Below are positions 17,873-27,464 of a DNA stretch of 64,000 bases, piece after piece. Made by a program: the position numbers and the translations under genes. The stretch's first letter is position 1; each line of letters opens with the position of its first letter. The notes beneath the pieces are model-generated. The model was not told where the DNA came from. It was given only the letters and a program-made list of their open reading frames with translations, and did not search any database. This DNA is from Anaerobacillus arseniciselenatis (GTDB lineage: Bacteria; Bacillota; Bacilli; Bacillales; Anaerobacillaceae): the NCBI RefSeq assembly GCF_001865995.1, contig NZ_MLQQ01000001.1, forward strand, positions 744,001 to 808,000, in the 5' to 3' direction.

Positions 17873-19501
17873 CTAAAAATCTTCTTCTCCGATAACAGCC
17901 TCTGCAATATTCACTGCATGGTCACCAATTCTCTCTAAATTACTTACCATATCAACAAAGACAATCCCGGCAGAACCAGTACAATTTCCTTCATTAATTC
18001 TTAAAATATGATTTTTACGAAGCTTGCGTTCCATTTTATCAATTTTTTCTTCTTTTAATACTACCGAACGAGCTTCAACGATATCATTATTTTCTAATGC
18101 TTTAATTGCTTGTTGTAACGTAGAAATCGTTAAATTAAACATTTCATCTAAATCTTGAATTGCTTTATTTGACATTGTTACTTTATTTGTAATTTGATAG
18201 TCAATAAGTTCAACGATATTTTCCATATGGTCACCGACACGCTCAATATCTCTTATTGTATCCATAAGCATCGAGTGCATTTCAGAATCTTGAGCTGATA
18301 ATGATTTTGCTGATATTAAAACTAAATAGTCGGTAATTTTTCTATCTAAGTTATTAATTGCATCTTCAAACTGAACGGTTAATTCTGCATGTTTCTTTTG
18401 TTTTGTTTTCAAATATTGGTTTGCTTCTTGCAAACCTTGTTCCGCAAATTCAGACATTCTTAGTACTTCTTTTTTCGCTTGCCCTAAAGCAATAACTGGA
18501 GATTGCTGAATGAACAATGGGTCTAAATGTTGAGCTTTATATTCTATTGCCGAATCTTTACCAGGAATTAATTTTGTTACAATGATTGCGAGTATCGCAA
18601 CAAATGGTAACTGAATTAAGACGTTAGCTGTATTAAAAATCCCGTGAGCAAAGGCAATTTGCATCGCTGGATTCAAGTATAATTTTTCACTAATATATAT
18701 AATAAAGTGTGTGTACGGTACTAGTAATAATAAAATAATAAAAGTTCCAATTAAATTAAAAATAACATGTGTTAACGCGGCACGCCTCGCTGCAATAGAA
18801 GCTCCGATTGAAGCTAAAATCGCCGTAATCGTCGTACCTATATTATCCCCAAAAAGGACTGGAAGTGCCGCCCACAAATCCATGGCACCTTGATCGTATA
18901 AAGTTTGTAATAAACCAATCGATGCTGTCGAGCTTTGAACTGCGACCGTGAAAAAAGCTCCGATAAAAACACCTAATATCGGATTTTCACTCATACTAAG
19001 CGTTAAATCAGTGAAAGCTTGCAAGTCTCTTAAAGGTCTCATCGCATCACCCATTAAGCTTAAACCGAAAAATAGAGCTCCAAACCCGAAAATAACTTGT
19101 CCATAGTTATGAGCTTTTTTATTTTTAATAAAGAAAATGAAAAAAGTCCCTATAAATATAATTGGTAATGCGTAGGCTTGAATTTTAAATCCGATAATGA
19201 AAGCCGTAACGGTTGTTCCGATGTTCGCCCCCATAATAACTCCAATCGCTTGGTGCAATGTCATAAACCCTGCATTTACAAGACCAATTGTTAATACTGT
19301 TGTCCCCGTACTTGTTTGTAAGGCAACTGTCACAATAAGGCCTGCAATAACACCCATTATAGGGTTTGAAGTGAACTTATCTAAAATATCTCTTAGTCGA
19401 TCTCCGGCTACTTTTTGTAGCCCATCTCCCATGAACTTAATACCAAACAAAAATATTCCTAGTCCACCTAAAAACATAAAAATAATTGATTGTACGTCCA
19501 A
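17873..19501 (-). CDS. Na+/phosphate cotransporter family protein with PhoU-like C-domain
   Basis: 542 aa. The N-terminal 310 residues hold about eight spans, with two copies of the family repeat (VALQTSTGTTVLTIG at about 60 and VAVQSSTASIGLLQ at about 190). The C-terminal 200 residues are a helical PhoU-like domain (RDIERVGDHMENI and NLERIGDHAVNIAEAV). Similar proteins (NptA/YjbB type) move phosphate with Na+; export or import cannot be told. The start is TTG at 19501 with AGGGG 9 nt upstream. Confidence 0.88.
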   Translation of the reverse strand: MDVQSIIFMFLGGLGIFLFGIKFMGDGLQKVAGDRLRDILDKFTSNPIMGVIAGLIVTVALQTSTGTTVLTIGLVNAGFMTLHQAIGVIMGANIGTTVTAFIIGFKIQAYALPIIFIGTFFIFFIKNKKAHNYGQVIFGFGALFFGLSLMGDAMRPLRDLQAFTDLTLSMSENPILGVFIGAFFTVAVQSSTASIGLLQTLYDQGAMDLWAALPVLFGDNIGTTITAILASIGASIAARRAALTHVIFNLIGTFIILLLLVPYTHFIIYISEKLYLNPAMQIAFAHGIFNTANVLIQLPFVAILAIIVTKLIPGKDSAIEYKAQHLDPLFIQQSPVIALGQAKKEVLRMSEFAEQGLQEANQYLKTKQKKHAELTVQFEDAINNLDRKITDYLVLISAKSLSAQDSEMHSMLMDTIRDIERVGDHMENIVELIDYQITNKVTMSNKAIQDLDEMFNLTISTLQQAIKALENNDIVEARSVVLKEEKIDKMERKLRKNHILRINEGNCTGSAGIVFVDMVSNLERIGDHAVNIAEAVIGEEDF

Positions 19502-19651
19502 AACGCTCGCCCCTTCAAATGTTTATATGTGTTTCGACAATCCTCTACAATCGTACTGTTCAAATGTTGATTGATTATTAACCTTTTGTAAAGATTTTGT
19601 AAAGATTTTAAATACATGTTGCACTTATTAATTAAACAAGCTTGCCTTATT

Positions 19652-19730
19652 AAGCGAAGCGAAAGAGGTTGGCCGGCATTCACATTGTAGATATGACGAA
19701 AAATCTTCATGAACATTTTATATGAAAATT
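19652..19730. repeat. variable-stem hairpin repeat, copy d (half element)
   Basis: Carries AAGCGAAGCGAAAGAGGTTGGCCGGCATTCACAT, the reverse-orientation end seen in copy g (50816-50886), plus part of the flanking spacer. The opposite arm is missing, so no stem can form; a decayed or half copy. It lies between the divergent Na/Pi transporter and yqgB. Confidence 0.55.
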
Positions 19731-19830
19731 AATTAACAATCCTAAAATGTTAACTTGTTCATTAGCATAGGATTCGTTAAAATATACACTAGTCAATTAG
19801 TTAGAGAAACTTAACACAAAGGAGATAAAT

Positions 19831-20616
19831 ATGAATATATTTCAACAATTTATTAAAAGTCTATATTCCCCAGAGACGATCGCTAAGTTTCGCTTTCAAG
19901 GGATTGGAAAAACGATTTTATATGTATTCCTCTTAATGTTAATAACATTTTCGGTAGCTGCCTTTCACTTAGGGTCTACGGTTTCAACTACAGTTAACCA
20001 GTTTCAAGAAGTACTTGAAAACGAACTACCATATTTCGAGCTTAATAATAGTATTTTAACGTCAGATTTAGATGAGCCAATGCACATTCAAATCGATGGG
20101 GATAATTTTGTTTTCGATACGACAGGCACATTAACTGCTTACGATGTGGAACAACAGTACAGACAAGCCATTGCTTTATTAGAAACAGAAGCAATATTAA
20201 TTACTGATGGAGTTAGCGAATCATTTCGTTATCGGGAATTTGGTAACATTAACTTAACAAAAGGCCAACTAGAAGAACTGACTGAATCAATCGTTAGCTT
20301 ATTACCACTTATTATCAGTATCATAGTCCTTATTTTGTATGTTGTATTAACTGCTCTAAAATACATCGGTATTTTTGTTCTTTCTTTCATAGGTTTAATC
20401 CTTAAGAAAAATGCCGGAATTACTATACCATATAAACAGGTTTGGATTTTATCAGCCTATGCAGTTACTTTACCTACTGTATTTTTTGCGATTACAGATT
20501 CCCTATACATTTATATTCCATTTTCTTTCACGCTGTATTGGCTAGTGGCAATTATTATGCTCTTTTTAATCTTTAGAGAGATACCAAAGCCTAAAGATGA
20601 TGATACAATGAACTAA
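19831..20616 (+). CDS. yqgB: DUF1189 membrane protein YqgB
   Basis: 261 aa: MNIFQQFIKSLYSPETIAKFRFQGIGKT is the conserved DUF1189 start. One membrane span near 30-50, an extracytoplasmic part of about 110 residues, and four C-terminal spans. Function unknown. In B. subtilis it lies close to sodA, as here. Ribosome site AAAGGAGA, 6 nt. Confidence 0.85.
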   Translation: MNIFQQFIKSLYSPETIAKFRFQGIGKTILYVFLLMLITFSVAAFHLGSTVSTTVNQFQEVLENELPYFELNNSILTSDLDEPMHIQIDGDNFVFDTTGTLTAYDVEQQYRQAIALLETEAILITDGVSESFRYREFGNINLTKGQLEELTESIVSLLPLIISIIVLILYVVLTALKYIGIFVLSFIGLILKKNAGITIPYKQVWILSAYAVTLPTVFFAITDSLYIYIPFSFTLYWLVAIIMLFLIFREIPKPKDDDTMN

Positions 20617-20648
20617 ATTTTAAATATGATTTTTAAGTTACATAAGAA

Positions 20649-20697
20649 AAGCTGTCCCGTAAGTGCCTAACACTCATGGGACAGCTTCTTTTTATTT
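20649..20697. terminator. bidirectional terminator between yqgB and the NfeD-type gene
   Basis: Stem AAGCTGTCCC-TAAGTG / CACT-ATGGGACAGCTT (20649-20665 with 20671-20687), then CTTTTTATTT. Convergent genes on both sides. GCTGTCCC/GGGACAGC style. Confidence 0.75.
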
Positions 20698-20723
20698 CTA
20701 GACCAATCTAAATTAATACGTTT

Positions 20724-21365
20724 TTATCCTTCTTCCTCTTTTTTCACAACAATTCGTGTACCATCAACAGCAACAACCTTCACCTTTGTTCCAGCATCTA
20801 ACCATTGACTATCACTCGTAGCAGAATAATATTTACCTTCATATTTGATCGTTCCAATCGGTCGGAATGGTGTCGTTGTTACAACTTCTTTTCCGATTAG
20901 CTCTTTATACGATTCATTTAAAGAATTGTAACCTAAATCTCCGGTTAATCGGTCCTTTAATGTCATCTTACTCCACAAATTTCTTGGCGGAAAAACTTTA
21001 ATAAATAAAGTAGAAGCACCAGCACCAAGTAGTAACGCCATTGAAACAAGAAAACCGTATATGATGTTCGGAGTTGGAATGGCAATACCTAATATCATCA
21101 TTAATATTCCCAGTGCTGCTAAAGTCCCATCTGAAACAAACTTACCATCAATCACCAATAGAACTATACCAATAATATAAAGGAGCGCAACCCAAACTCC
21201 CATGCCAGAACCAGGTGTAATATGAAAAGAAAAATATGTTGCCATAATTCCAATGCCAATGATTGCAAATATCCCTTTCACCTTAACTAAAAGTTCCCCA
21301 AATAAAAATAGACTTCCTAATAAAACGACAAAAAAACCGACGCTCGCTATATTTAATACTTCCAT
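20724..21365 (-). CDS. NfeD-family membrane protein (YuaF-like)
   Basis: About 213 aa: four to five membrane spans (residues 5-135), then an OB-fold-like C-terminal domain (GKEVVTTTPFRPIGTIKYEGKYY ... VDGTRIVVKK). It lacks the ClpP-like protease part of the long NfeD (62349-63674). Short NfeD proteins partner flotillins in membrane microdomains, but no flotillin gene is adjacent here. ATG at 21365 with GAGGAG 7 nt before it. A near-perfect sigma-W promoter lies upstream, which points to the cell-envelope stress regulon. Confidence 0.82.
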   Translation of the reverse strand: MEVLNIASVGFFVVLLGSLFLFGELLVKVKGIFAIIGIGIMATYFSFHITPGSGMGVWVALLYIIGIVLLVIDGKFVSDGTLAALGILMMILGIAIPTPNIIYGFLVSMALLLGAGASTLFIKVFPPRNLWSKMTLKDRLTGDLGYNSLNESYKELIGKEVVTTTPFRPIGTIKYEGKYYSATSDSQWLDAGTKVKVVAVDGTRIVVKKEEEG

Positions 21366-21403
21366 CTCACCACTCCTCATCACATAATCGACTTATCTTA
21401 ACT

Positions 21404-21429
21404 TACGAATAGAACAGTACAATGTTTCA
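21404..21429 (-). promoter_or_regulatory. sigma-W-type ECF promoter
   Basis: Minus strand TGAAAC (21424-21429), 16-nt spacer, CGTA (21404-21407): exact match to the known B. subtilis sigma-W consensus, about 40 nt before the start of the NfeD-family gene. Confidence 0.75.
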
Positions 21430-21601
21430 AATTTTTTGCGTTAAAAAAGTCAATTTAATCTTCATTATATAACTAAGTATAACTTAGTGTAGGTAAAATA
21501 TTAAAGTATGAATGTTAATGCAAAAACACGATATGTTCAAAAGTGCCATACGGAGAGTTTTCTTTAATATAATTTGGGAACAATAAAATGAGGTGATCAT
21601 C

Positions 21602-21697
21602 ATGAAAAAAAACAAAAAGAAATCTGTTGTTAAAAAGAAAGATAACAAAACGACATTCTCTTTCAAACAATTAGAAACCAAAAAACTATCTGTTTAA
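21602..21697 (+). CDS. tiny Lys-rich protein (31 aa, hypothetical)
   Basis: Begins MKKNKKKSVVKKKDNK and ends KLSV; about 14 of 31 residues are Lys. A good ribosome site (GAGGTGAT, 7 nt) and TATAAT at 21568-21573 support expression, although no -35 is seen. Not recognised. It lies alone between the sigma-W promoter and a long hairpin repeat. It could be a small nucleic-acid-binding peptide or a chance frame. Confidence 0.45.
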   Translation: MKKNKKKSVVKKKDNKTTFSFKQLETKKLSV

Positions 21698-21711
21698 AAA
21701 CATACATAAAC

Positions 21712-21840
21712 AGAAAAGCGGAGGTGACTCGATAGGTGTGATAAAAACTGGAACCATCCATCTGAAAGGCGCTTTTTTGCCTTTTAGATGGATGGTTCCA
21801 GTTTTCGAAGACCTAGTCACCGCAGCTGGACAACGAAAAG
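21712..21840. repeat. AGAAAAGCG-type repeat with 27-bp hairpin, copy 1
   Basis: Starts AGAAAAGCGGAGGTGACT and closes with AGTCACCGCAGCTGGACA. The centre is a hairpin of 27 bp with a single mismatch (21744-21770 with 21779-21805; ACTGGAACCATCCATC / GATGGATGGTTCCAGT). The left half recurs at 40262-40316. Confidence 0.75.
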
Positions 21841-21913
21841 CAATCGCCGTACCAACAATATATTGGCAACGGCGATCTGTCGTTTCGCTTGAGTTATGTT
21901 TTAAACCTCTTTC

Positions 21914-22786
21914 TTAGCCTTTCGTAAACCACCCTTTAATGGCATCAATCAATTCATTAATGATGTCAAGTAAATTAGCTATAAACGATTGTGTTTCTTC
22001 CCTGCTTAAAATTTCTCCTAAATTATCACGAATTTTACTTATTTGATTTTGAACTTGATTCCAATCAATATTCAAATCTTTCATGCGGTTAAAGAGTGAA
22101 AACAAACCAGCTAACTCCTCATCTGTCAAAGTAATCCCTAGCTCATTTGCTACTCTTTGAATAAGGTCACGAAGTTCTTCATCTGTTGTCACTGGATTTT
22201 TTGCTAACTCTTCTTTAATTCTAGCCATTAACTCCGTAGCTTTTTCGAACCCAAGACGATCACCAAGTTCCGCGGTTCGAACCATTTCTTCATTCGCTAC
22301 TTGCTTTTGTTCTTCTGGGATTTCAATCTCAGTTGTAATTTCATACGCCTTAATAATCCCAGTTAAAGCACCTGTTCCGGATACGTTAAAAGGCGCCGTT
22401 ACATATATTTCAGCATCTGTAACCCCAGCCGTCACTAAGGCATTGGCATACATCCCTTCAGCAACCCAATTGATATTGTTCGTTGTTACATTAATCCCTG
22501 AACCACTATCTAATAATGTAATTTTTGCTGATGATATTGCGCGTGTACCAATTTGTTGTTTACTAATATATTCACCTAAATATTGATGTTCCTCTTCATT
22601 AGAAACATAAATTACTTCAACACCTTTTGGTACACCCATTTCAAGTAAGAGTTGCTCCTTTTGTTCTTCACTTAAATCTTTTCCTAAAGTAACAATTACA
22701 TCACCAACAACCGCATCTCCTAATACAGAATTAGGAAATAAGAGTGCAAACATTGAAAGTAATAAAATTAATAATAGTTTTTTCAT
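21914..22786 (-). CDS. ypuA: secreted DUF1002 protein YpuA
   Basis: 290 aa. A signal peptide (MKKLLLILLLSMFALLF...VLG, about 23 residues) precedes the conserved DUF1002 core (VTLGKDLSEEQKEQLL, ISSAKITLLDSGSGINV, NNINWVAEGMYANALVTAGV). A helical C-terminal third follows. Exported; molecular function unknown. The start was set at 22786, where AAGGAG lies 7 nt upstream; the frame before it is open but reads through repeats of AACTAACAAC and is not coding. Confidence 0.85.
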   Translation of the reverse strand: MKKLLLILLLSMFALLFPNSVLGDAVVGDVIVTLGKDLSEEQKEQLLLEMGVPKGVEVIYVSNEEEHQYLGEYISKQQIGTRAISSAKITLLDSGSGINVTTNNINWVAEGMYANALVTAGVTDAEIYVTAPFNVSGTGALTGIIKAYEITTEIEIPEEQKQVANEEMVRTAELGDRLGFEKATELMARIKEELAKNPVTTDEELRDLIQRVANELGITLTDEELAGLFSLFNRMKDLNIDWNQVQNQISKIRDNLGEILSREETQSFIANLLDIINELIDAIKGWFTKG

Positions 22787-22861
22787 AAAGTTACTCCTTT
22801 TTAGGCTAATTTCTTCTTTTATCTTTTTGATTATATCCAACTTTCCACTTTCGAACTTTCC

Positions 22862-22907
22862 CCAAACCAACTAACAACTAACAACTAACAACTAACAACT
22901 AACCAAC
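22862..22907. repeat. short tandem repeat CTAACAACTAACAA
   Basis: Five or so units of AACTAACAAC-type sequence. Similar CCAACTAACCAAC strings lie at 17853-17871, 24468-24505, 54258-54284, 60545-60563 and (complement) 50716-50742, all intergenic. Simple sequence, no spacers, not a CRISPR. Confidence 0.7.
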
Positions 22908-22985
22908 AATTATACAAATTAATCAAACACTTTTTTAAAAAAATTAAAAAGTGCCCTTTTACCTATTTTTCAATTCCCCCATCTA

Positions 22986-24206
22986 TTATTTTCCAATGAT
23001 AACACTCGGCAATTTTTTTATCATCGGCTTTAATTTCAAGGCAGCAATCATCCACAAGCTACAAATTGTAATTAAAATAACTGCTTTTACAAACATATCG
23101 ACAACTTCTTCCATCCATAAAGAGAAAAAGATCGGCCCAAATGCCACCCCTAAAAAACGAACCATTGCATATAAAGACACGATGAGACCTCTTTCTTTTC
23201 CACCGACTGACGATGTTATTAATGTATTAATACACGGAAGTACAAACCCTAAACCAGCAGCTGCCAACGTTAAGCCGAATATCAACGCTTCGAGGGTATG
23301 AAAAAATATAAAAAATACTAGTGCACCTGTTTGTAACATTGCCCCAAGTAATAGTAATTGCTTCATGTAAACATGGTCACTATCAATATTTTTTCCTGTC
23401 CAGTACGAAACGACCGTTAATGCGCCTAACGGTATCATAAAAACAATCCCTTTAAAAATTCCGTTTATTTGATAGATCCTCTCAATTTCAAATGATAAAA
23501 AGACGAGTAAACCAAATAATATAAACAAACCGATCGCTCCCAAAAACGAAAGCGGAAAAAGCCACCATGCCTCTTTTTTCATTACTTTCAGTAACATTTT
23601 TCGATACTTTGTTAGCGAATCATTGCTCCTTTGTTGATCAACTGTTTTTATTGAAAAATATATCCCTAAAAAAGCGACAAGTGAAATGATAAAATAAACA
23701 TAAAAAGCAGAGTACCAAAAGAATAATGCTGCAATCGCCCCGATAAATGGACTAAAAACTTTCCCTATGCCATTAAATACTTCTAGAGCCCCTAAACTTT
23801 TACTACGTTCACTACCTTCAAAGAGGTCACCAACTAATGCCATTGCTAATGGCGCTGTACCACCTGCGCCAATCCCTTGGATAACTCTCCCTACAAGAAC
23901 CCACTCATAGGGATTTGCCACACCTCTTCCTGCAATAATGGTTATAATGCTTCCTACCATTACAAAACCTAAAGAAATTAAAACTAGTTTTTTTCGACCA
24001 AAACGATCCGACAAAAACCCAACAATAGGGATAACGACAGCTGCTAAAATCGAGAAAACCGATAAAAGAAAACCTACCTGTACTGGAGTAATATTGAGCT
24101 CTTCTTCCATTAACGGCAAAATAGGTATCAGCATAGAATTACCTAAAACCATCACTAGAGGCAATAATCCTATGATTATAATTAAAAATGATGTTTTTAA
24201 CTTCAT
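22986..24206 (-). CDS. MFS transporter (DHA1-type drug/siderophore exporter family)
   Basis: 406 aa, 12 predicted spans. Motif A after helix 2 reads GFLSDRFGRKKLVL; motif C-like GxxxGP is replaced by GIGKVFSPFIGA. The pattern fits proton-driven drug or siderophore exporters (YmfD/Bmr-like); the substrate cannot be assigned. GAGGG, 7 nt, ATG. Monocistronic, between ypuA and a variable-stem hairpin. Confidence 0.82.
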   Translation of the reverse strand: MKLKTSFLIIIIGLLPLVMVLGNSMLIPILPLMEEELNITPVQVGFLLSVFSILAAVVIPIVGFLSDRFGRKKLVLISLGFVMVGSIITIIAGRGVANPYEWVLVGRVIQGIGAGGTAPLAMALVGDLFEGSERSKSLGALEVFNGIGKVFSPFIGAIAALFFWYSAFYVYFIISLVAFLGIYFSIKTVDQQRSNDSLTKYRKMLLKVMKKEAWWLFPLSFLGAIGLFILFGLLVFLSFEIERIYQINGIFKGIVFMIPLGALTVVSYWTGKNIDSDHVYMKQLLLLGAMLQTGALVFFIFFHTLEALIFGLTLAAAGLGFVLPCINTLITSSVGGKERGLIVSLYAMVRFLGVAFGPIFFSLWMEEVVDMFVKAVILITICSLWMIAALKLKPMIKKLPSVIIGK

Positions 24207-24322
24207 AATTAGACCCTCATTTTTAGTTCTTTTTGAATGTGGACAAGCATACGATTAAGTACAAGCTATCAAATTTTACATACAAAACCTTCATGACGAT
24301 TAACCATCACCATCTAATATTT

Positions 24323-24404
24323 AAAAGAACGAGCGATTTCCTTCTCTTCGCTGTAAACTTCTAACGAATTTTAGAGGCTCGTTCAGGATATCACTCGTTC
24401 TTTT
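24323..24404. repeat. variable-stem hairpin repeat, copy e (short form)
   Basis: Outer stem 18 of 20 pairs (24323-24342 with 24385-24404; GAACGAGCGATTTCC / GGATATCACTCGTTC), followed by TTTTTT. Interior CTTCGCTGTAAACTTCTAACGAATTTTAGAGGCTCG. Spacers ATACAAAACCTTCATGACGAT before and ATACATGCGCTCATGACGA after. It fills the 320-bp gap between the MFS gene and yqfZ, with CCAACTAACC simple sequence at 24468-24505. Confidence 0.8.
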
Positions 24405-24525
24405 TTCATACATGCGCTCATGACGAAGCAATATCTAGCTTTTTAACATGTAAAAACTTGAGACGTGACCTATCCAACAAACCAACTAACCACTAACCAA
24501 CCAACTTACAAATGGAGGTAACTTT

Positions 24526-24846
24526 ATGAAAAAACTTTTTATTACTCTACTTACGATCATCACAATATATAGCATTTATTATGACCTGAATATGGGAACA
24601 TTACCCCAAATGACTGAGGCTGCCAATTATATAACAGAACAACATACAGGTGAAAGTAAAAGCAAGAGCGAATTAATTGAAGTACAACCCGGTTACACGG
24701 TGTTAACCATTGTAGAAGAACTTCATATAGGCCCAGTGAAAGCTTCTATCCAACAAATCGTTTCTGACTTTGAACAACTAAACCCAGGAGCGAGTGCTAG
24801 CAATATCCAAGTAGGTAAAAGCTATTTATTTCCGTTATATCAGTAG
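24526..24846 (+). CDS. yqfZ: LysM-like exported protein YqfZ
   Basis: 106 aa: N-terminal hydrophobic signal/anchor (residues 3-18), a polar linker, then a LysM-type module (VQPGYTVLTIVEEL ... LNPGASASNIQVGKSYLFP). Located directly upstream of ispG in the same direction, as in B. subtilis. Ribosome site GGAGGT, 7 nt. Probably wall-associated; role unknown. Confidence 0.82.
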   Translation: MKKLFITLLTIITIYSIYYDLNMGTLPQMTEAANYITEQHTGESKSKSELIEVQPGYTVLTIVEELHIGPVKASIQQIVSDFEQLNPGASASNIQVGKSYLFPLYQ

Positions 24847-25012
24847 GTAACTTGTGAAATGATATTATTTTGCTTCCGCCTTGCCAAAAGACGTCGCTCA
24901 TTGATAAAATAAGAGTAATTTTGAATTATAAATGGGGCTTTCAACAAAAGGTACTCATTTAAGTAATTCTTGAAATTATTTTTAATGACTATAAAAGGGG
25001 CGAAAATATTTT

Positions 25013-26101
25013 ATGACCCAGATTGTCCATAGAACTAAAACAAGACCTGTAAAAGTTGGCAAAGATCTTACCATTGGTGGTAATAATGAGGTTGTTATTC
25101 AAAGTATGACAACCACTAAAACACACGATATCGAAGCCACTGTCGCAGAAATTTTACGGTTAGAAGAAGCAGGCTGCCAAGTCGTTCGTGTAGCGTGCCC
25201 AGATATGAGAGCAGCTGAAGCGATTAGTGAAATTAAAAAAAGAATAAACATTCCACTCGTTGTTGACATTCATTTTGACTATAAGCTGGCCTTAAAGGCG
25301 ATTGAAGGCGGAGCAGATAAAATTAGAATTAACCCTGGTAATATCGGTAAAAAAGAAAAAGTTGAAGCGGTCGTTAGCGCTGCGAAGGAAAAAGGAATCC
25401 CGATACGAATCGGTGTAAATGCTGGATCATTAGAAAAGCGAATTTTAGATAAATACGGTTATCCAACAGCTGAAGGCATGGTGGAAAGCGCACTACATCA
25501 TATAAAAATTCTGGAAGACTTAGATTTTTACGATATTATCGTTTCAATGAAAGCTTCTGACGTTAATTTAGCGGTTGAAGCTTATGAAAAAGCTGCTCAA
25601 GCTTTTGATTATCCACTTCATTTAGGGATTACCGAATCAGGAACATTATTTGCTGGTACAATAAAGAGTTCTGCGGGACTCGGTGTATTATTGCATAAAG
25701 GTATTGGCAATACAGTGCGTATTTCATTAAGTGCAGATCCTGTAGAAGAGATTAAAGTCGCTAGAGAACTCCTAAAATCCTTCGGACTTGCAGCCAATGC
25801 CGCTACGCTTATTTCTTGCCCGACTTGTGGTCGAATAGAAATTGACTTAATAAGCATTGCCAATGAAATTGAAGACTATATTTCAACCATTAAAGCACCA
25901 ATTAAAGTTGCGGTACTAGGATGTGCTGTTAATGGACCTGGTGAAGCCAAAGAAGCGGATATTGGTATTGCAGGGGCTAGAGGCGAAGGGTTGTTATTTA
26001 GACACGGTGAAATTGTGCGTAAAGTTCCTGAGGATATTATGGTTGAAGAGCTTAAAAAAGAAATTGATAAAATCGCATTAGAAAAAATGCAAAAAAATTA
26101 A
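25013..26101 (+). CDS. ispG: 4-hydroxy-3-methylbut-2-enyl-diphosphate synthase (flavodoxin)
   Basis: [4Fe-4S] enzyme of the MEP isoprenoid pathway that converts MEcPP to HMBPP, the step before IspH (40628-41566). Cluster ligands are visible in SCPTCGR and [15 protein letters not shown]; the TIM-barrel start reads [18 protein letters not shown]. 362 aa, usual length for the Gram-positive type without the extra central domain. ATG start after AAGGGGCG. Ends at a strong terminator. Confidence 0.96.
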   Translation: MTQIVHRTKTRPVKVGKDLTIGGNNEVVIQSMTTTKTHDIEATVAEILRLEEAGCQVVRVACPDMRAAEAISEIKKRINIPLVVDIHFDYKLALKAIEGGADKIRINPGNIGKKEKVEAVVSAAKEKGIPIRIGVNAGSLEKRILDKYGYPTAEGMVESALHHIKILEDLDFYDIIVSMKASDVNLAVEAYEKAAQAFDYPLHLGITESGTLFAGTIKSSAGLGVLLHKGIGNTVRISLSADPVEEIKVARELLKSFGLAANAATLISCPTCGRIEIDLISIANEIEDYISTIKAPIKVAVLGCAVNGPGEAKEADIGIAGARGEGLLFRHGEIVRKVPEDIMVEELKKEIDKIALEKMQKN

Positions 26102-26113
26102 CTTTTTCTCATT

Positions 26114-26199
26114 AAAAAGAGGCTTATAACTAACTTGGAGCTGTCCTATAAGTGTCTGACACTTATGGGACAGCCGACAGTTAATCTAGCCTCTTTTTT
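26114..26199. terminator. nested hairpin terminator between ispG and yqfX
   Basis: Outer stem AAAAAGAGGCT / AGCCTCTTTTTT, inner stem GCTGTCC-TAAGTG / CACTTATGGGACAGC. Bidirectional: A-run on the left, T-run on the right, convergent genes. Confidence 0.75.
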
Positions 26200-26223
26200 A
26201 CGTGATTATTTTTCTAAGCTAAC

Positions 26224-26649
26224 CTAGAAAAATGGTGAAAAAAACAACGTTAAGATGATTGAAACTGCACCGATACCAATTGCCCAGTTTCCAAGTCCAG
26301 TTGCTCCATTTCGACGAGCAATAAAGCCAACAATTATACCTGCTGCTCCTAAAATCACAGGTAAAAAGAACAATGAAATGATCGAGAGGACGATGGCAAA
26401 TGCTCCTACCCCTCTACCTTCAGCTGCATGACCGTCTGCAGTTTCGACTTCATTTTCCTCGTCTACATCTTCAGCAAATGGACGCTCCCCAACAAAGCCA
26501 CGTGTTGGTGCAAACTCAGCAGCCGTTTCTTCCCTATGATCACCATTAGGGTAATCTGCAGAAGTAACACCATTTGGGTTTTCATCTCTCTCTTCATTTT
26601 CTAAATGAAGAGAACGATTATCCTGGTTCCTATTGTTTATGTCAGTCAT
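26224..26649 (-). CDS. yqfX: YqfX, acidic protein with two C-terminal membrane spans
   Basis: 141 aa: a long hydrophilic acidic N-terminal half (Asn/Asp/Glu rich), then two hydrophobic helices (about 82-104 and 119-140) around FIARRNGATGLGNWA, the DUF4190-like pair. It lies next to ispG as in B. subtilis. Function unknown. The start is ATG 26649 (MTDINN), with GAGGG 6 nt upstream; an ATG two codons earlier abuts the ribosome site. Confidence 0.8.
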   Translation of the reverse strand: MTDINNRNQDNRSLHLENEERDENPNGVTSADYPNGDHREETAAEFAPTRGFVGERPFAEDVDEENEVETADGHAAEGRGVGAFAIVLSIISLFFLPVILGAAGIIVGFIARRNGATGLGNWAIGIGAVSIILTLFFSPFF

Positions 26650-26819
26650 TGTCATCCCTCGCTTTCTTTTTCAGGAGCAGTTTTAGTATTACACTGATGA
26701 GCCGCATTATAGATGTTAATGATTTCAAATTAAGGAACGTCTTTTTATGTTATGTTAAACTAAAGCAAGACATTGATTTAGGTTCATAATTAAACAACAT
26801 TTGGTAGGTGACAACAAAA

Positions 26820-27386
26820 ATGGAAAAACAAATACGCTTAGGACTTGATATTGACGGAACGGTTACATGTCCAACAACATTTATTCCTTATTTAAACAAG
26901 CACTTTAATAAAAACATTACATTAAATGATATTACTCAATATGACTTTACCGTTTTATTGGATATTAGTACCGATCAATTTTGGGAATGGATGAACGAAC
27001 ACGAACCGATTATTTATGCAAATGCAAAAATGGCTAGCTACTTCACAGATGCCCTAAAACGCTGGAAAGATTTACACCACTTCACGTATATTAGTGCTCG
27101 CGGAAATCATTTACTAGATGTGACAAAGAACTGGTTCCATAGCAACGCGATCCCTTATCACCATATCGAGCTTTTAGGTCAGCACAATAAGTTAGAAGCA
27201 ATAAAAAAAAATAAAATCGATATATTTTTTGAAGACAAACACGATAATGCTTGTGACATAGCAGAAGAATGTAACATCCCTGTTATTCTAATGGATACGC
27301 CTTATAACCGTGATCCAATCCCAGGTCAAGTAATCAGGGTTAAAGACTGGAAGGAAGCTGCTGATTGGGTTAACCAATGGAAATAG
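26820..27386 (+). CDS. yqfW: HAD-superfamily nucleotidase (5' nucleotidase-like)
   Basis: 188 aa. The HAD motif I reads LGLDIDGTVTCP; motif II is YISARGN; the C-terminal acidic motif FFEDKHDNACDIA completes the active site. This corresponds to the NT5C/YqfW putative deoxyribonucleotidases. Convergent with zur. GTG at 26808 overlaps the ribosome site TAGGTGA, so ATG 26820 is preferred. Confidence 0.85.
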   Translation: MEKQIRLGLDIDGTVTCPTTFIPYLNKHFNKNITLNDITQYDFTVLLDISTDQFWEWMNEHEPIIYANAKMASYFTDALKRWKDLHHFTYISARGNHLLDVTKNWFHSNAIPYHHIELLGQHNKLEAIKKNKIDIFFEDKHDNACDIAEECNIPVILMDTPYNRDPIPGQVIRVKDWKEAADWVNQWK

Positions 27387-27390
27387 AAAA

Positions 27391-27440
27391 AGGCTGTCCC
27401 AAAAGTAAGTGTCAGATACTTACTTTTGGGACAGCCTCTT
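27391..27440. terminator. bidirectional terminator, nucleotidase/zur
   Basis: Perfect 20-bp stem (27391-27410 with 27418-27437; AGGCTGTCCCAAAAGTAAGT and its complement), 7-nt loop, A-run on the left and CTCTT on the right. Confidence 0.8.
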
Positions 27441-27464
27441 AATTTAAACTGAAATAATGGGAAC

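Noticed and set aside
22862..22907. Short direct repeats that could suggest a CRISPR array
   Set aside because: The units are about 7-10 bp of simple sequence, adjoining without unique spacers, and no cas gene is present in the window.
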